Of a stretch of DNA of 64,000 bases, positions 59,809 through 64,000 are shown in pieces. The position numbers and the translations under genes were made by a program. Numbering within the stretch: the first letter of the stretch is position 1; each line of letters opens with the position of its first letter. The notes beneath the pieces were generated by a model. The model saw nothing but the letters and a program-made list of their open reading frames with translations, made no database searches and was not told the origin of the DNA. Source of the stretch: an uncultured Mobiluncus sp. (lineage in GTDB: Bacteria; Actinomycetota; Actinomycetes; Actinomycetales; Actinomycetaceae); contig NZ_CAMYBV010000009.1 in assembly GCF_947254095.1 (NCBI RefSeq), forward strand, positions 22,231 through 86,230, written 5' to 3'.

Positions 59809-61596
59809 GTGGACGATAGTGTAACGGATCAGGTTGTTGAAGGCGAGTATGGGTCCGCGAAGGAAAAATCTGTCGCTGGCCAGAACGCGATCCGTCAGCT
59901 ATCGCAGCCGGTGAAAGGCAAACTGTTTATCGCGCAGGTTTTGGCTTTTCTCTCTGGTGTGTTGGCTATTGCCCCGTATGTGGCTCTGGTGGAGCTTGGC
60001 AGAGAACTTATGCAAGACCAGGTGGACCCGGCGCGGGTGAACTGGATCGTCATGCTCCTCGTCAGCGCATACATGGCCCGGTTGACCTTATATTTTGTTG
60101 CATTGGGCGTGACGCATTTTATTGACCTGTCGTTGCGTAATCAGATGCGTCGGCAAATTGCCGCCCGAATGTCGACTGCTCCGCTGTCGTGGTTTACCCG
60201 CGAGGGTGAGGGGAAGATCCGCAAGACCATTCAGGATGATACGGCCACGGTGCACACAGTGATCGCGCACGGGCCGATCGAGAAACTGAACGCGATCGTA
60301 TCCCCGCTCGCCTTGTTGATGTATGCGTTTGTGGTGGATTGGCGACTCGCGCTGCTGTCGATTGCGACGATTCCGATTTATGTGGGCATGTATGGCATGT
60401 CGATGCGTGGGATGAATGAGAAGACTGCGCAAATGGACACCAAGCTCGCTCAGGTTTCGGCAACGATGGCCGAGTTCGTTGCCGGTATCTCAGTGGTGAA
60501 AGCGTTCGGCAAGGTCGGCCAAGCACATAAAGCCTATTTAGATGCAGCTAACGAGTTTTCTAAGTTCTACCGGGCGTGGTGTATGCCGCTGGTGTCGATG
60601 TCGGTCGCCTCATTTTCGTGGGTGTCGATCCCGGTGTTGTTGATCGTGAACCTTGGCGGTGGCGCGTTGATGATGAACGCCGGTTGGGTGAGTATCTACG
60701 AGGTGATAACGACGACGTTGATCGCCTTGGTGCTGCCGGGAGCGTTGATGGCAGTCGCAACCATCGCCTGGTCGTACCAGCTCGCAGGGTCTGCGGCAGT
60801 GAGGCTGGTGAACGTCATGGAGCTACCGGCGTTGAGTCAGCCCGATGCGCCACAGACACCACACGGTCATGATATCGAGATTCGGGGTGTGTCGTATGCC
60901 TATGACGACACCCAGGCATTAGACGAGGTGAGCCTGAGCATTCCGGCAGGCACGGTGACCGCGCTGGTTGGCCCGTCGGGTGCGGGGAAGTCGACGTTGG
61001 CGAGTTTGATTGCCCGCTTCGATGACCCGGACGCTGGCACGATCACCATCGGCGGGGTTGATCTAAAGAGCATTTCCCAGGATGTGTTGTATTCGACGGT
61101 CGCATTCGTCCTGCAAGATGCACAGCTTATTCGCGACACCATCCACAACAACATTGCCCTGGGCGCGCCAGACGCAACCTTGGATCAGGTGCGGCAGGCG
61201 GCGAGAGCAGCGCAGATCGACGAGTTCATCATGAGCCTGCCAGATGGTTACGACACCGTGTTGGGGGAGGACACCCACGTTTCGGGCGGGCAGGCAGCCC
61301 GTATCGCGATCGCCCGGGCGCTCATGGTTGATGCCCCAGTGTTGGTGCTGGACGAGGCGACGGCGATGGCGGACCCGGAATCGGAATCGAAAATTCAACA
61401 AGCTCTCTCGACTCTTGCCAAAGGCAGAACCGTGATTGTGATCGCCCACCGACTGGCCTCGATCAGAGGGGCAGACCAAATCGTCGTCATGGAACGCGGG
61501 CGCATTGCTGTGGTCGGTAAACACGACGAGCTGTTGGGTAATGCGCACTATCAGGCACTTCTTGCCCAAGGTGCATGCGAGGAGATGACACGATGA
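59809..61596 (+). CDS. ABC transporter ATP-binding/permease protein, IrtA/YbtP-like
   Basis: 595 residues: a six-helix ABC membrane domain (~40-330) and an ATPase domain with Walker A GPSGAGKST, signature SGGQ in HVSGGQAARIAIARA and Walker B VLVLDEATAMADPE. Half-transporter fusions of this type pair as heterodimers and, in IrtAB and YbtPQ, import ferric siderophores despite their exporter fold. GTG start behind AAGGATGG, with the iron box just upstream. The iron link is inferred from the box and family; substrate is unknown. Confidence 0.85.
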   Translation: MDDSVTDQVVEGEYGSAKEKSVAGQNAIRQLSQPVKGKLFIAQVLAFLSGVLAIAPYVALVELGRELMQDQVDPARVNWIVMLLVSAYMARLTLYFVALGVTHFIDLSLRNQMRRQIAARMSTAPLSWFTREGEGKIRKTIQDDTATVHTVIAHGPIEKLNAIVSPLALLMYAFVVDWRLALLSIATIPIYVGMYGMSMRGMNEKTAQMDTKLAQVSATMAEFVAGISVVKAFGKVGQAHKAYLDAANEFSKFYRAWCMPLVSMSVASFSWVSIPVLLIVNLGGGALMMNAGWVSIYEVITTTLIALVLPGALMAVATIAWSYQLAGSAAVRLVNVMELPALSQPDAPQTPHGHDIEIRGVSYAYDDTQALDEVSLSIPAGTVTALVGPSGAGKSTLASLIARFDDPDAGTITIGGVDLKSISQDVLYSTVAFVLQDAQLIRDTIHNNIALGAPDATLDQVRQAARAAQIDEFIMSLPDGYDTVLGEDTHVSGGQAARIAIARALMVDAPVLVLDEATAMADPESESKIQQALSTLAKGRTVIVIAHRLASIRGADQIVVMERGRIAVVGKHDELLGNAHYQALLAQGACEEMTR

Positions 61597-63341
61597 ATCA
61601 ACTATTGCTGCCACGCTTTAAGCGTTTGATGGAACCCGCCTCGTGGCGAGACCTCTCGGTCGGTCAAGCGTGGGGTGCGGTCTCAGGACTGTGTCACGGC
61701 TTTGCCCTGCTGACTCTGCTTCCCGCAGCAAGTGCCCTAGCGACCGGAATGCCGGTGTGGGGGCTGTCGTTTTGGGGCTGGCTCATCGCCTTGGCGGTGA
61801 TCGCGGTGCTGGGCGTGGGCACGGAGTTTTATGGCATGCGCACCGGCTATATCGGCGCGCTCGGATTCATTCACGACGTCCACCAAGCGGTCGGCAACAA
61901 GGTAGCCCGCCTACCGTTGGGAGTGTTCGATTCGGGTAGCTCTGGACGGCTGTCGCGCATGGTCACCCAGGAAATGATGAACTTGGGCGAGTCGGCGGCA
62001 CATTTCATTTTCTCCCTCGTCCAAAAACTCTCAGCCGTGCTGGTGATCACTGTGGGAACCTGGTTCTGGGATTGGCGGCTGGGACTGACCTTGACGATCG
62101 CCTTCCCGATCATGCTCGCCTTCCTCCATATCTCCCGCGTGCTTCTTGATAAAGGTAAGCAGGTTTCCGAACCAGCCGAGTCAGAGTTGGCGGCTCGCAT
62201 GGTCGAATTCGCCACCTGCCAAGGCGCGCTGCGCTCCTGCCATGTCGCCGACGACTACCCGGCCCTTGATCGGGCATTCAAACAGGCTGACCGCAAAAGC
62301 CGCAAAGCATTGTGGATCGAAACATTAGCGAACCTGATTAATGGAATGTTCGTCCAAGCCCTTGTCGTGATGATGATCTGGCTGACCGCCCAACTCGCCC
62401 TCGGCGGGCAAATGAATGCGCTGAACGCCGTGGTCACAATCGGCATGTGCCTGCGGTTCACCACCATGCTCCAAGACATCGGTGGCTGCATGACCGGGCT
62501 GGAAGAACGCCGCCAGCAGATGAACCACGTCGACAAGGTCATGGATGCCCCCGAACTGTCCGAACCCGATGCCTCCACACCGATAAACGCCCCTGGTGAT
62601 GTTCGTTTCGAGGACGTCACCTTCGGCTACGATCCGGACACCCCGGTTCTCCGTGATATTTCCTTCCATGTCCCGCAAGGCGGCATGTGTGCCCTGGTTG
62701 GCCCTTCCGGCTGCGGAAAAACCACAATCGCGAGGTTGATTGCACGTTTCTGGGATGTGCAGTCCGGCAGCGTACGCGTTGGCGGAGTGGACGTGCGCGA
62801 GCAAACCACCGAAGACCTGATGCGCCAGATATCCCTGGTCTTCCAAGACGTCTACCTATTCAACGACACTCTCGAAACCAACATTCGCCTTGGCAACCCC
62901 GAAGCCACCGATGAAGAAATCAGGTGGGCCGCTGACCTGTCGGGCGTGACCGAAATCGTCAACCGGCTCCCAGACAGCTGGAATTCACTGGCTGGGGCTG
63001 GCGGGCGTGCACTGTCGGGTGGGGAACGGCAACGCGTCTCTATCGCCCGCGCCTTGGTGAAGAAGGCCCCGATCGTGCTGTTCGATGAGGCCACCAGCGC
63101 GTTGGACGCGGAAAATGAAGCCAACATTGTTGCGGCGATGAACGAGCTACGCAAGCACTCCACGCTGATCGTGATCGCCCACAAACTTGAAACCATTCGC
63201 CAAGCTGACCAAATCATTGTGCTCTCCCACGATGGGCGTATCGCCCAGCGCGGGTGCCACGACGAGCTGGTCAACCAGCCAGGTCAATACCGCGATTTCT
63301 GGCAAGAACGCATCAACGCAGCTGGATGGCAACTCGTCTAA
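61593..63341 (+). CDS. ABC transporter ATP-binding/permease protein, IrtB/YbtQ-like
   Basis: About 582 residues with the same layout as the previous gene: membrane domain then Walker A GPSGCGKTT, signature ALSGGERQRVSIARA and Walker B IVLFDEATSALDAE. ATG 61593 overlaps the stop of the first gene (ATGA) and has GAGGAGA upstream; ATG 61575 would add six residues. It is the heterodimer partner of the preceding protein. Confidence 0.87.
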   Translation: MNQLLLPRFKRLMEPASWRDLSVGQAWGAVSGLCHGFALLTLLPAASALATGMPVWGLSFWGWLIALAVIAVLGVGTEFYGMRTGYIGALGFIHDVHQAVGNKVARLPLGVFDSGSSGRLSRMVTQEMMNLGESAAHFIFSLVQKLSAVLVITVGTWFWDWRLGLTLTIAFPIMLAFLHISRVLLDKGKQVSEPAESELAARMVEFATCQGALRSCHVADDYPALDRAFKQADRKSRKALWIETLANLINGMFVQALVVMMIWLTAQLALGGQMNALNAVVTIGMCLRFTTMLQDIGGCMTGLEERRQQMNHVDKVMDAPELSEPDASTPINAPGDVRFEDVTFGYDPDTPVLRDISFHVPQGGMCALVGPSGCGKTTIARLIARFWDVQSGSVRVGGVDVREQTTEDLMRQISLVFQDVYLFNDTLETNIRLGNPEATDEEIRWAADLSGVTEIVNRLPDSWNSLAGAGGRALSGGERQRVSIARALVKKAPIVLFDEATSALDAENEANIVAAMNELRKHSTLIVIAHKLETIRQADQIIVLSHDGRIAQRGCHDELVNQPGQYRDFWQERINAAGWQLV

Positions 63342-63375
63342 ACACAGCACGTATAAGCACATGAAAGGAAAAACT

Positions 63376-63972
63376 ATGTCTACGCCTACATCCTCGCGCC
63401 TCAACACGCGCGACTTCATCAACATTGGCGTCTTCACCGCCTTGATGTTCGTCATCGTGTTTGCATTCGGAATGCTCGGGTTCATCCCCGCCGCCATGTA
63501 TGCCGGTTTCTTGCTTTCTATCCTCGTTAACGGCATCGTCTTTGCGCTGTTCACAGCACGCACTCCGAAGATGGGGGCATTGACAATCATGCTGATCATC
63601 ATCGAAATCCTCTTCTCCGTGACCGGCCACTGGGTGGGCGGCATCGCGGTGGCCGCTGTATTCGGCCTGCTCGCCGACTTGGTGATCACCAAGGGGCCGA
63701 AGAGCGTGAAGGTTCGCGTTCCGCTGGCATACGCACTGTTTATTCTGCCGATCTACGTGTCACCGTGGATGCCGCTATTTATGAACCAAGATGCATATAT
63801 GTCGCAGATCGCCGAACAAATGGACGCAGACTACGCCGCCAAGATGGCGCAGGTTGTCACGATTCCGATTCTGCTGGGCTTCTTCGTCGTGATGCTCATC
63901 GTTGGCTGTCTTGCTGGTCTGTTGGGAACCAGGGTCGCGCGCAAACACTTTGAACGGGCCGGTCTTGTCTAA
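63376..63972 (+). CDS. ECF-type S component (MptD/Trep_Strep family)
   Basis: 198 residues with six predicted membrane helices. The opening LNTRDFINIGVFTALMFVIV and the loop FTARTPKMGALTIML match TIGR02185-type proteins, which are S (substrate-binding) components of ECF transporters. ATG 63376 is chosen because AAAGGA precedes it; a longer frame would start within the previous gene. ECF T and A subunits would be expected beyond the right edge. Co-transcribed with the two ABC genes. Confidence 0.8.
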   Translation: MSTPTSSRLNTRDFINIGVFTALMFVIVFAFGMLGFIPAAMYAGFLLSILVNGIVFALFTARTPKMGALTIMLIIIEILFSVTGHWVGGIAVAAVFGLLADLVITKGPKSVKVRVPLAYALFILPIYVSPWMPLFMNQDAYMSQIAEQMDADYAAKMAQVVTIPILLGFFVVMLIVGCLAGLLGTRVARKHFERAGLV

Positions 63973-64000
63973 ACTTCCCGACCCGCGCACGATTATCGCA

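Noticed and set aside
1..64000. CRISPR array, rRNA or tRNA gene
   Set aside because: No regularly spaced direct repeats and no recognisable rRNA or tRNA core sequences were seen. Weak tRNA candidates would need a covariance-model scan.

Overview
The window looks like chromosome from an anaerobic or microaerophilic, moderately high-GC actinobacterium. It combines actinobacterial-type genes (RpmF without zinc cysteines, DUF6457, YbjN family, citramalate synthase, TOBE/HTH protein, a DtxR-type iron box) with three methyl-accepting chemotaxis proteins. Chemotaxis receptors are rare among the Actinomycetaceae, so a motile member such as Mobiluncus is my best guess. That is inference from gene content; no rRNA is present to confirm it.

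Layout. 1-5.6 kb: valS (3' end outside the window), proC, a short-chain dehydrogenase, an SQR-like flavoprotein preceded by a duplicated 5' end, and a YbjN protein. 5.7-7.9 kb: a beta-class DNA methyltransferase overlapping a membrane-anchored HNH nuclease. 8.0-18.4 kb: a molybdenum block with modABC, a Mop-type regulator, DUF6457, moaA-moaD-(moaE-moeB fusion)-moeA, tatB-tatA-tatC and moaC-mog. It covers Mo uptake, cofactor synthesis and the Tat export route used by Mo enzymes. 18.5-22.1 kb: two tandem solute-binding lipoproteins and one chemoreceptor, with no ABC permease or ATPase. 22.1-25.3 kb: an AspT-type transporter and a ThrE-type exporter. 25.5-44.2 kb: a branched-chain amino acid region (ilvB-ilvN-ilvC-DMT exporter-leuB, ilvE, cimA, leuA) interrupted by an OatA-like acyltransferase, two coupled chemoreceptors and a TNT-like protein. 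leuA has a leucine leader peptide. 44.3-56.3 kb: mostly housekeeping genes (lactate permease, recO, uppS, gabD, cysE, cysK, yigZ, rpmF, HAD phosphatase, a second beta-class methyltransferase, U32 peptidase, GNAT, PfkB kinase).

57.2-64.0 kb is accessory. A sugar permease next to the PfkB kinase survives only as its C-terminal fragment. It is followed by a compact three-gene operon of unknown function whose middle protein resembles a degenerate ADP-ribosylglycohydrolase. Then comes a frameshifted IS3-type transposase remnant fused to the tail of a serine recombinase, and an iron-box-controlled pair of IrtAB/YbtPQ-like ABC proteins with an ECF S component. This is the best place to look for an undescribed system.

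No rRNA, tRNA, CRISPR array or complete insertion sequence was seen.
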